Shown here one piece after another: positions 55,468 to 64,000 of a DNA stretch of 64,000 nt. Source of the DNA: Ligustrum vulgare (Eukaryota > Streptophyta > Magnoliopsida > Lamiales > Oleaceae); the NCBI GenBank assembly GCA_963555705.1, contig OY743176.1, positions 63,066,040 through 63,130,039 of the forward strand, read 5' to 3'. A program made the translations under genes and the position numbers. Every line of letters begins with the position of its first letter. Within the stretch, counting starts at the first letter, position 1. Under the pieces are notes generated by a model. It was not told where the DNA came from and made no database searches. It worked only from the letters and a program-made list of their open reading frames with translations.

Positions 55468-56568
55468 ATGGATTATGATCCGGGCTCTTTATTCCAAACT
55501 AGATGTTATGTGGATCATAAGAGCTGCAGTTTGGCGATTGATGGAAAGTGCTTTACTAATTTCGTTAGTAGCACCGTGGTTGAAAAATTAGGATTGCCCC
55601 TAGAACCACACTATAAACCTTATAGGATGAGGTGGATGAGGGAGTTTGGGAATTTCAAAGTAACAAAACAAGTTCTAGTGCCTATCACCCAGGGAAGGTA
55701 TAGTGAGGATGTATGGTGTGATGTAGTACCATTAAAATCTTATCATATTTTATTGGGAAAACCATGGATACGTAGGAGGGAGGCTGTTTATGATAAGAGT
55801 ATGCACATATACCAATTCCTTAAGAAAGAGAAAACATGCGTACTATATGGGTTGACATTAGAGGAAGCACTAGAAGATTCACGAAGGGTAATGAAGGAGA
55901 GTGAAAAGTGGTGTAATAGGAGGCATCGTGGGGATAAGGATATTGATAAGAAGGAGGGAGAGTTGAAATTAAAAACAAATAAACAAATTCCAAAATTTGA
56001 TGAGGAAAAAGAGTTGGGTAGAGAGAAAGTGATTGAGAATGCAATTGTTGAAGATGAGAATGAAGAATTAGAAGTCGTGGTTAAACAAGAAATTGTGAAA
56101 TTGGAGGTAGAAGATGTGGTTGAATTTGAGAGTAAAAATTTTGAAAAGGTGGTTGAAGATGCAAAGGAAGAACGAGGTGAAGAGGAGGGCCTCGTGGTTC
56201 TTAAAGAAGAATTGGAGATGGTGATTAATCATGGATACAAGGATCCATACCTTGTACCTCATGAAACTAACATTCCCCTCCCCGTTTTATTTAATTTTTT
56301 CTTGCAAGTTAATGGTACGTGGAAATTTGGGCAACACCACCAATGTCCAAAGGTGTTTCAACTTCAAGTCATTCATGTGACCCCTGTTGCAGAATATTTT
56401 TGGTTGATCATGTGCAATGGCAAGAGAAATTTTCCGTTTGATCCAGGAGGTGAAGTGAAACAACAGGAACAAAGCTATGATTCGGGACGAATCAAACTAA
56501 AGAAGGAGGGTATGATATGTTCCGGACCCGCGACAATCAGAGTCATAGCAGGCTTGACAGAAAATTAA
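55468..56568 (+). CDS. Protease-like protein with acidic tail, 366 aa, intact
   Basis: Begins at ATG 55468 after the leader and ends TAA at 56566-56568, 56 bases inside the 3' LTR. Residues 10-125 form a Gypsy retropepsin-like domain (FQTRCYVDHKS, AIDGKCFTNFVSS, YHILLGKPWI). The active-site loop reads DGK instead of the DGGS seen at 63915, so catalysis is doubtful. Residues about 150-260 are Glu/Lys/Val-rich coiled coil; the last ~100 are an unrecognised globular piece. No CCHC or RT. An unbroken frame amid heavily mutated neighbours suggests youth or selection. Confidence 0.75.
   Translation: MDYDPGSLFQTRCYVDHKSCSLAIDGKCFTNFVSSTVVEKLGLPLEPHYKPYRMRWMREFGNFKVTKQVLVPITQGRYSEDVWCDVVPLKSYHILLGKPWIRRREAVYDKSMHIYQFLKKEKTCVLYGLTLEEALEDSRRVMKESEKWCNRRHRGDKDIDKKEGELKLKTNKQIPKFDEEKELGREKVIENAIVEDENEELEVVVKQEIVKLEVEDVVEFESKNFEKVVEDAKEERGEEEGLVVLKEELEMVINHGYKDPYLVPHETNIPLPVLFNFFLQVNGTWKFGQHHQCPKVFQLQVIHVTPVAEYFWLIMCNGKRNFPFDPGGEVKQQEQSYDSGRIKLKKEGMICSGPATIRVIAGLTEN
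56500..56512 (+). promoter_or_regulatory. Polypurine tract
   Basis: AAAGAAGGAGGGTA precedes the 3' LTR start TGATATGTTCCGG; it also encodes part of the ORF. Confidence 0.75.
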
Positions 56569-57249
56569 ATATTCAAGCCAAAATAAAAGTGCAGTCTAGT
56601 CAACCATGTCGGAATTGGATGGATAATATGTGTTTTTCAAGTAGAAATGGGCCACTAAGCAAAATTCATGAGCTAAAACCCTTGAGCCCATTGATTTTAG
56701 GGCCAAATTCCATCGTTTGGGGCTTCAAATTGGCAAATCAATGATGCAGACGGAAATTTACTATATTTCCATAATTATAGGATTTTTAATTATTTTGTTT
56801 CCATTTTGGTTTTTAGGTTATTTTCCTAATTTAGTATTCTAGTTTAATTAGAATTCTATTTTGAGTAAATTAGCAGTTAGGTTATTTTGCTTATTTATAC
56901 GCTTTTTTCATTTATTGTAATGCAGACTTTGATGATTGAATAAAAATAAATTGAATGTTTTTCAATTGTTTAATGTGTGGATTCACATTACAAACCCAAA
57001 CTTATCAAGATTGATCACTTTTGGCGTTCATCCAGAACTTATCAAATATTCGCGAGAGTATTTGTGGCGTTGAAAATCAGAGACTTATCAAGGAGATTGG
57101 GCAAATCCTTGTGGCGTTTCGAAAGTCGTGGTTCTTTATTCTGCATCGTCGAGCCATCGCGTCGTGAATATCGGGTCATGATTCATCCGTCCAACCACAA
57201 CCTGAGTTCGGAACTTTCCGGCGTTTCTTCCGCGCTTCGAATCTCATCA
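56513..57249 (+). repeat. 3' LTR of the protease-only element (737 bp)
   Basis: TGATATGTTCCGG...TCTCATCA. TATA-like TTTATAC near 56893 and AATAAA at 56939-56944. Hairpin modules at 57006-57111. Confidence 0.88.
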
Positions 57250-58417
57250 GGTTCATTCATTCATTCCACCGCAAAGCGGCTCATTACATTTATTCCACCG
57301 CAAAGCGGTTCATTACATTCGGGTACGCCGGTCCCCAGCGCCCCATTTCCCACTCGGATCTTTCATGACATAGAAGTACACCCATTCTTTCAAAAACTTG
57401 GGATACATAATTTTTGACAAAAATTGCACTTTGACACATTCCTTTCATTAAAACATTTGACTTCCTCATTTCGATGCCAATGCATGCTTAATGATGCAAT
57501 GACATAATAATGTGCATGTTTGAACATTTCCTTAAATACACATACTTGCATATGGCAATTCAAATACATCAACATTAAGTAATTAACACGAAACCACTTA
57601 CGCACATTAATTTCACATTAACTTTCTACTTTCATGAAAATAGGGGAAGTTTACTTACTTGACGTCCTTAGCATTTACCGTTATCTGGATTTGCAAATGG
57701 AGGAACATCGGCTGCCCGTGACGTCAATGTACCAAAATATCCTAATTGTTCACATTCATCAATAAATATGACTCTTAGTTCACAAACACATTTGAAATTC
57801 TTTTTAATGCTAACCAATCCCAAACATACCATATTCAAAACGAACAATAAAATTTCACTGAACCTTACAAAGTCACCTTATCCTTTTTAATAATAACAAA
57901 ACGCCCAATCGAGATCAAAATCTCAAATTAACCTAAGTGTGACCTTAGGATATGACCAAACACATAAAACTCATATTCAAGACAAGGAATGAAATCTCAA
58001 TGCACATTAGAAGGTCTTCTCATCTTTTAAATTCAAACTCAAACTCAAAATTCCATAACTTTACAAAATTACTTAATCGTGATTCTAACAAGTTCACAAA
58101 TCTAAAATTAACTAATTATTACAAACTTTACCACAAGGCCGTTAACTAAACTTCAAATTTTCACAGCTTTAACGTTATACAATTACAATTAAAATTTCAA
58201 TAATTCATCAAGGTTCTAAACCAAATTCTCAATTTGACAATCTATGATTTAAAAAAAATCTAAACAACATCAAAATCTGAAACTTAACTAAAACTTTGGA
58301 TCGAAATTTATATACACATATATAAAAATCTGAAATTTATATATGTAAATCTTTCATTATCGAAAATCTGAAATCCATCGATCTGAAATTGAACAAACAC
58401 ACACACACATATACAAA

Positions 58418-58421
<4 letters not shown>

Positions 58422-58506
<85 letters not shown>
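58422..58506. repeat. (CA)n(TA)n microsatellite in solo LTR
   Basis: (CA)n from about 58422 to 58471, then (TA)n. Not seen in the other two LTR copies. It creates a spurious ORF (58389-58874). Confidence 0.95.
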
Positions 58507-58508
<2 letters not shown>

Positions 58509-59595
58509 CTACAATTTGAGTTTAACCATTTAAAAATTCGAAATCAAGTAAGCTTAAATCTGAAAATACGAGACTGTGAGAAAATACATATATACTTACA
58601 TTCAATTCATATATACCTCAATATATACATACAATTCCATGTATACATACGAAAATTCCATGTGTGTGTTGTGTGTGTGTTCGTGAGTGGGTGCTTGCAG
58701 GCATGGAACCGTGTGCGTGTTCGGGTTTATGTTTGTGGCCGCGCGATGGTGCGGGCTGTGGATGAATTCCGAGCGACTGCGTGTAGGAGGGAGGGGGAAA
58801 AAGGGTCTTACCGTGGTCGGGAGCCGGCGAGGTGGTGGTCGCCATTGGAGATAGAGAGGAAACCGAGAGAGTGAGAGCGGAGAGAGTGAGACCGAGTGTG
58901 AGAGATCGTGAGAGAGCAGCGTGAGGGATGAGGGTTAGATTAGGTTTAGGATTTAAATGTAAAACTTGTTAATTGCAAATCAGTCCTTCGACTCTCATAA
59001 ATAGGTAATTTAGGTTCATGACTCTCAAATAAAATTCCAAAGTGTCACCAAATTTTTCCCAACTTCAATTTAATGCAATTTAGGCAACTTACTACTCCAT
59101 TAAAATAGAAATGGCAAGTAACAATTAAAATAAACAATTAGACATAGAATTGTACGTAAACAATTTATAAATATTTTAATTGGTACATTGATCGAGACGG
59201 CGCCCAAGTCTTTCCACTGCAAAATAATTCAACTTAATATCAATAATAATTGTCAAATAAATAATTCTTCATAGTACCATCATAGAAATTGGGTGATATT
59301 CAAGAAAGCACGTAAAACGAAAAGTGGTATTACAGTTTTCATATACAATACTCAATATTGTCTCAAATTCAATATTTCATTTCGATCTCCAATTTCAAAT
59401 TTCCAGATTCATTATTTCTAATGGAACACTCACAATGATATGATCCGGACCAGGCATCGAAGGGAAAAGTCGAGTCATCGGAAATACGACAGTGATCTAC
59501 GTGCAAAACGAAGTAAGTTTCATGTTGGAATTGAGCCGAGAAGGCGAAAGGATCAAGCCGAGCCGAGTAATCGAAATTATTTGTGCAGAAAATTC

Positions 59596-59812
59596 ATTAC
59601 GGACGTAATGAAGATCCTTCACGGCCGTAACTCTTATAATCACGTCCGTAAAAGCTATTATCACGCTCGTAACCAACTATCGGGGAAAACGGAAGAAATT
59701 CAATAGAACAAGACTTAAGGCCGTAAGTCTGAAAATTACGGTCGTAACTAATGAAGCAATTTTGGATCCGAGAGGCCATTACGGCTGTAAGTGTATTCTT
59801 CACGGTCGTAAC
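59596..59812. repeat. Array of TTACGGCCGTAA-type motifs in LTR
   Basis: Eight degenerate copies (e.g. CACGGCCGTAA 59620, TTACGGTCGTAA 59736, TTACGGCTGTAA about 59779). The same motif occurs in the unrelated solo LTR at 34559-34656. Confidence 0.8.
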
Positions 59813-60420
59813 TGAGTAGCGGCCAGATTTTCGAGGATTTTTAATTATTTAGTTTCCTTTTTTTTTAGTTTTTAGGTTATTTTCCTAATTTAGTATTCTA
59901 GTTTAATTAGAACTAGTGCATCACCAGTGCGATGCACGGATATTGTATAGTACAAAATATATTGTAAAATTAGTGAATAGTTTTGGTATATTGAAAAGAG
60001 TAATCCTACAGGTACAGGGCCCTGTACGAATGCAATTTTTCAATTGAAAATACAAATTAGATTTGTAATAAAATATGTCAACACTTTTCTTTTAAGTTTA
60101 GTATAAGCATTATAAATTCAATACTACACCATTTTAATCCATAAATAAAAATAAGTGAGATATTGAGGATGCTATGTTTGTCGAATACTTTAGTATTTTA
60201 CTTAATTAATGTTTGTCGAATACTTTAGTATTCCAATACATATTCAAGTTGCTAATTAATGTTAAACAATTGTATCGGAAATCAGAAAAAAAAAAACACA
60301 AAAAAACATAAGGTTTCCAAAAAAAGTAAGTGACAATGGGCGGGAAAAATTTTTGACGGCTGTTGTGGTTTAATATATAATATAGATATAGATATAGATA
60401 ATAATAATAATAAGATAAGA

Positions 60421-60510
60421 TTTCTCCCGTACACAAAATGCATAAAAAATAATATATTAAAATAATTAATAAAATTTTACAAATAATAAAACTACTTCAA
60501 ATTATAATAG
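60421..60510. repeat. Internal Helitron repeat, copy 1
   Basis: TTTCTCCCGTACACAAAATGC... recurs at 61517-61608 with few changes. Confidence 0.8.
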
Positions 60511-60753
60511 CTTCTTTGAGTAATAAAAATCAATTTATATATTTAAGTAATAAATGATTATTAAGTTTTCCACATTTTTTCACAAAAAAAAATAAAATAA
60601 AAAATGAAGTTGTTGTTCGAGAAAAAATTGATATTATTTTTTATCAAAAATAACAAATATTTGCACATTGTTTAGAGTTGCGTTTTTAAGTATTAAAATG
60701 AACATCTTTAATAATTTCAATTTAATTTCCCATTACACTAAATCATCATCAAG

Positions 60754-60938
60754 CCCCTGTTTGGTACCTATTATTTTTAAATCTCATCTTTTAAAAACTC
60801 ATTTTCAACCACACATTATACCAATAAAATAATTTACACATAAGTCCAAAAATATTCTCCAATTTTTAACTACACATTCTCAAAAGAATTTACTATTCCA
60901 AACCACATTATTCCAAATAATGGGTCTCAAACAGGGAC
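60754..60938. mobile_element. Short MITE, same family as 52341-52522
   Basis: Ends CCCCTGTTTGGTACC and, inverted, GGTCCCTGTTTGAGACC; shared interior blocks CAACCACACATT and TTTTTAACTACACATTCTC. TSD unclear. Confidence 0.6.
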
Positions 60939-61516
60939 CAAATGCAGTCAACACGTCATCGATAACATAGTAATTAATTTCACTATGTAAAATGATTTCC
61001 ATAATACCATTCAAATATATATCAATGTGATGACATAATAATTAGTTTTAGTTTCAATAAATTATTAATTATCATCAGTACCTCTTACGTTGATGCAAGC
61101 AAGTTTAAATCAAATAATTAAAAAAAATGAATAGTTACCGTTTTCTAAAAAAAAATTACTTCTTTCTGGAAAAAAATCTATTAAGAAGTGTAAACAAACT
61201 TATTTGTCACTAATATTTTTAACTAAATAAAAAAGAACAAATATTAAAGTTTAATAAAATATTAATCTAATTAATGAACAAATAGTGCACGAAAAAGTAA
61301 AGCTATTTTTGTTTTTCAAAGTTAATGTGTAGTTTTCCAAATGTATTAATTTCTTTATAAAATTTATTTTTTATAAAGCAATTAATGATGAATATTAATG
61401 CATTCCAATTTTTGGAAAGTATTTTAGAGTGGAAAACAAAAATGATGTACGGAAGTTGCAATTTAACAATATGAATTTTGATAAGTGCTTGTTAATTTTT
61501 AATGCTTATACATAAT

Positions 61517-61608
61517 TTCTCCCGTATACAAAATGCATAAAAAATAATATTATATTAAAATAATTATTAAAATTTTACAAACAATAAAACTACTTCAAAT
61601 TATAATAG
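61517..61608. repeat. Internal Helitron repeat, copy 2
   Basis: TTTCTCCCGTATACAAAATGC..., same orientation as copy 1. Confidence 0.8.
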
Positions 61609-62165
61609 TTATATTAAAAATTTTTATAATTTTTTTATCATCAACTCTTTATTAATTTCCACATCTTGTCTTTTGAGACGATTATCGTTCAATATATTTG
61701 TTTTGTTAGCAAAAAACACTTATTTATCTCTCATATTTTTAAATAATGAAAATAAATAATTAATACAAAAGTTAAAAAAATATTTGCACATCCTTTCAAT
61801 GCAAATTAGTAGAATATATGAATAGAAATTGCGATTAGAAATAAAATTTATTAATTAATTGAATGTTATAAATAATAATGCGATTAAAAAAAGTTAAGGA
61901 TATAAAAGCAAAACTAAACAAACACCAAAGATCTATCTTGCAATTAAACTATGGTGTGAATTTAAAAAAATGTGTTGTACGAATATTGTTACCTAAATAT
62001 AATTAGCTTGATTTTCAAAATATGAAAAACACGTACAATGAAATGATTCATCGGTGTTAAAACAATTACAAATTTGGGTGGATTAATGAGTGAAGTGAAT
62101 GAATTGGAATATAAATAAATGTTATGTCAACAATTATTTCTTGTAGGATCCATAAAAATTGCATG

Positions 62166-62166
<1 letters not shown>

Positions 62167-62236
<70 letters not shown>
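62167..62236. repeat. (TA)n(GA)n microsatellite
   Basis: Alternating TA then GA in the Helitron. Confidence 0.95.
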
Positions 62237-62239
<3 letters not shown>

Positions 62240-62640
62240 CGAATAGACAAATTATTAGCATTCAATACATGTAGTCAAGTGCGTTTTTACAATGCATTAC
62301 ACAATTTTCCACATTAAATGTCTCATTAATTGTCAACAACTCATTTCCCAATTCCGGAAATTCAATTGAAATTTTTTTTTTTTCCAAAAATAGAAACTGA
62401 AAATGGGCGGGAATTTTTTTTTTTTACAGCACTTCTGTTTTTATATATATATAGATATAGATTCTATTTTGAGTAAATTAGCGGCTAGGTTATTTTGCTT
62501 ATTTATATTCTTTTCCATGATTGTAAAAAAAAAAAAAAACAGTTTAGTTTTGAGATTATTGAATTTAAGTTGAGAGAGTTTTCTCCAATTGAAAGGTTGA
62601 GGAATCCCTTTTGTGTTCTTCAAGAACAAATCCAACTTAT

Positions 62641-62743
62641 CAAATATTGTGAAATATTTGTGGCGTTGAACTTATCAAATATTCGCGAGAATATTTGTGG
62701 CGTTTACAATTAGAATCTTATCAAGGAAATTGACGAGTCCTTG
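62641..62743 (+). other. Triple hairpin module, copy in the 59436 element
   Basis: CAAATATT/AATATTTG with loop GTGA (62641-62660); CAAATATTC/GAATATTTG with loop GCGA (62676-62697); CAAGGA/TCCTTG (62722-62743); the first two are followed by TGGCGTT, the third by TGGCTTT. Confidence 0.88.
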
Positions 62744-62922
62744 TGGCTTTTACCAATCTTGGTTCTTCAATCCGCATCGTCATTCATTGGGTCGTGATTT
62801 TCGGGTCAAGGTTTTATCATCGATCTATCGTTAATTTCATTATTTATTTCCTGTGTTCTTGTTTATTTTTGTGTTTAAATCTGATCTAGATCTTTCCTAG
62901 GTTTTACTTTCGTTATTCCGTT

Positions 62923-63309
62923 TTGGTATTCTTGATATTATCTTGTTTTTCTTGTTCTTCATGTTCTTCGTGCCAGTTATAAATTTTTTCAATTTGATCC
63001 ATAAGAGTCAGTTCCAAAAATTCAAAAGTGTTTTTCTTGTTCGTTTTTCGTCCAAATCCAGTTTCCTTTTTTTGCCATACTCGTAGTCCAATTCCCTGGC
63101 AGTAGATTAAAAAAAAATTCGAAAATTTCATTTTTTTTCCATATTCCAAATTTCCTCAATTCTTCAATTTGTTCTTATTCGTGTCTTGTTTATCTACCCT
63201 TGATAAAGAGTTCTTGGATTGATTATCGGAGTTCTTGAGAAGGAAAAAGAGTGATACACGAGTGATAAAGATTTGTGAGGAATTTTATTTCTTCTTGTTC
63301 TTATAAACC
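62923..63309 (+). other. Leader of the 59436 element
   Basis: T-rich, no ORF; no intact PBS found. Confidence 0.5.
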
Positions 63310-64000
63310 ATGTCACGCGGGGAGAGATCTTTATCAATGAGTGACAACAAACGGCTCGAAAGAGGGGATAGGATATTGGAGCAGGGTGTTGAATTATTGG
63401 CAGAGATGCAGGCAAAATTTAAGAAGGTAATGGCTAGGATGGATAAAAGGGATGCGATGATTGCCCAATTGAAAAAGGAGCAATCGCGGGCGGACTTTAT
63501 GGCTAGGAGGAGTAGTAGGCGTGAATGTCATGTTAGGTATGGAGATGGGATGGATGAAAGGCCATTGAAGTGAAAAGAGACATCAAAACGGGAGACTAGT
63601 GATCATGTTCACAAAATGAGGGAGGAACCGACAACCAAAGGTAAAAATAATTCTAATTCCAAGCGTCTTAAGGATAAAAATGTTAAGTAATTTAAATATT
63701 TGGAACGGGGTCACATTGCACTTGATTGTCTACGTAAAAAGGTTAGGTGTGATAGTGAAGGGGCGAAAAGTGTTGTGGTGGATGAGCCAATTATTGATAG
63801 GCATGCTCTTAGCGTTAGGCGTAAGTGAATGTTTTGGATAATGTGGAAGGGCAGAAGGATAATATTTTTCACACTAGATGCATCGTGAATGATAAAGTGT
63901 GTAGCATGGTTATTGACGGGGGAAGTTGTACTAATGTAGGTAGTACAATGTTGGTGGATAAATTAGGCTTACCTTTAATGAAACATCCAATACCTTATAA
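63310..64000 (+). pseudogene. Gypsy gag relic and protease start
   Basis: An ATG at 63310 opens an 87-codon frame with a helical MxxxFKKVMARMDKRD segment, closed by TGA 63571-63573. The same frame then shows a ruined CCHC knuckle (FKYLERGHIALDC, with the two leading Cys lost, near 63690-63725), so most of gag is deleted. After another break, a retropepsin begins with HTRCIVND and VIDGGSCTN (about 63910-63930). The gene leaves the window at 64000. Confidence 0.75.

Larger units (their letters stand above)
54347..57249 (+). mobile_element. Non-autonomous Gypsy element with a protease-only ORF
   Basis: Perfect TSD GGTTC (54342-54346, 57250-57254). Order: an inverted-repeat 5' LTR region (54347-54977), tRNA-Met PBS, leader, a 366-codon ORF, PPT, a 737-bp 3' LTR. 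No RT, RNase H or integrase, so it needs a helper, plausibly the family at 59436. Confidence 0.85.
53533..59334 (-). mobile_element. Solo chromovirus LTR containing a nested element
   Basis: TGTAACACCCC...GGTATTACA with perfect TSD GTTTT (53528-53532, 59335-59339), homologous along its length to the LTRs at 28297 and 48478. Without the nested element it is about 2.9 kb, the longest copy. No internal domain, so it is a recombination product. Confidence 0.93.
59913..62461 (-). mobile_element. Non-autonomous Helitron inside the LTR
   Basis: Reverse complement begins TCTATATCTATATATAT (62461 leftward) and ends with hairpin GTGC-ATC-GCAC and ...GATGCACTAG (59913). It sits between A and T of the LTR, AATTAGAA/TTCTATTTT, which is continuous in the copy at 56846-56868. 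No TSD and no coding capacity. A second 5'-end-like sequence at about 60345-60398 suggests a nested or read-through structure. Confidence 0.88.
59436..64000 (+). mobile_element. Ty3/Gypsy element, 5' part, running off the window
   Basis: LTR start TGATATGATCCGGACC (cf. 56513). LTR parts are 59436-59912 and 62462-about 62922, split by a Helitron. The LTR end and PBS appear deleted (homology stops at CGTTATTCCG). A leader, a gag relic and the start of a protease follow. Same superfamily as the element at 54347. Confidence 0.85.

Noticed and set aside
58389..58874. 161-aa ORF with His-Thr repeats
   Set aside because: Translation of the (CA)n(TA)n microsatellite in the solo LTR.
63310..63573. 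Intact gag gene
   Set aside because: Only 87 codons, closed by TGA, with a ruined zinc knuckle downstream in the same frame.

Overview
The window is eudicot nuclear DNA: AT-rich, with splice-type introns, a single-exon plant RING-H2 gene, plant LTR retrotransposons, MITEs, Helitrons and an endogenous plant pararetrovirus. Only two host coding pieces are supported: the last exon of an unrecognised gene at the left edge (2-202) and an intact RING-H2 ubiquitin-ligase gene on the minus strand (23146-23790). Nearly everything else is transposon or viral DNA, much of it nested. I settled the nesting from target-site duplications (TSDs) readable on both sides of most insertions.

Left part (203-9800). 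An interleaved duplication at 1258-2308 and a captured exon near 4229 lie in a probable Helitron whose 3' end is clear (hairpin and CTAG at 8319-8347). A 2.2-kb solo LTR (6066-8274) sits inside it. A Stowaway MITE follows at 9215-9475.

Pararetrovirus (9803-22863). A decayed endogenous caulimovirid begins at a tRNA-iMet primer-binding site. It carries small coiled-coil ORFs, a coat protein with a CCHC knuckle, a movement protein followed by two successive aspartic-protease domains, RT, RNase H, a downstream P4/transactivator-position protein, a promoter with poly(A) signal, and five further small ORFs. A 3-kb solo LTR (12793-15818, TSD GTGAT) and a hAT MITE (18032-18455, TSD GGATTTTG) interrupt it.

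Nested block (24351-51726). A non-autonomous LTR element with a TGGCGCC primer site contains a minus-strand chromovirus (28297-50624, TSD CTTTG). That chromovirus contains a solo LTR inside RT (33521-35146, TSD ATATT) and a plus-strand Athila-like element inside its 5' LTR (37034-48477, TSD TACTG). The Athila-like element has a stop-riddled gag-pol and a spliced 3' ORF that appears to have its own copy of the LTR promoter module.

Right part (51727-64000). A tRNA-derived SINE, MITEs, a second chromovirus LTR as a solo LTR (53533-59334, TSD GTTTT) holding a 2.9-kb protease-only element (54347-57249, TSD GGTTC), and a related Gypsy element (59436 to the window end) whose LTR holds a minus-strand Helitron (59913-62461).

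The recurrent unexplained signal is tandem small inverted repeats in the LTRs of several families, with changes on both stem arms that keep the pairing. The most striking is the module CTTAT-hairpin-TGTGGCGTT, whose middle hairpin keeps a GNRA-type tetraloop in four diverged copies.
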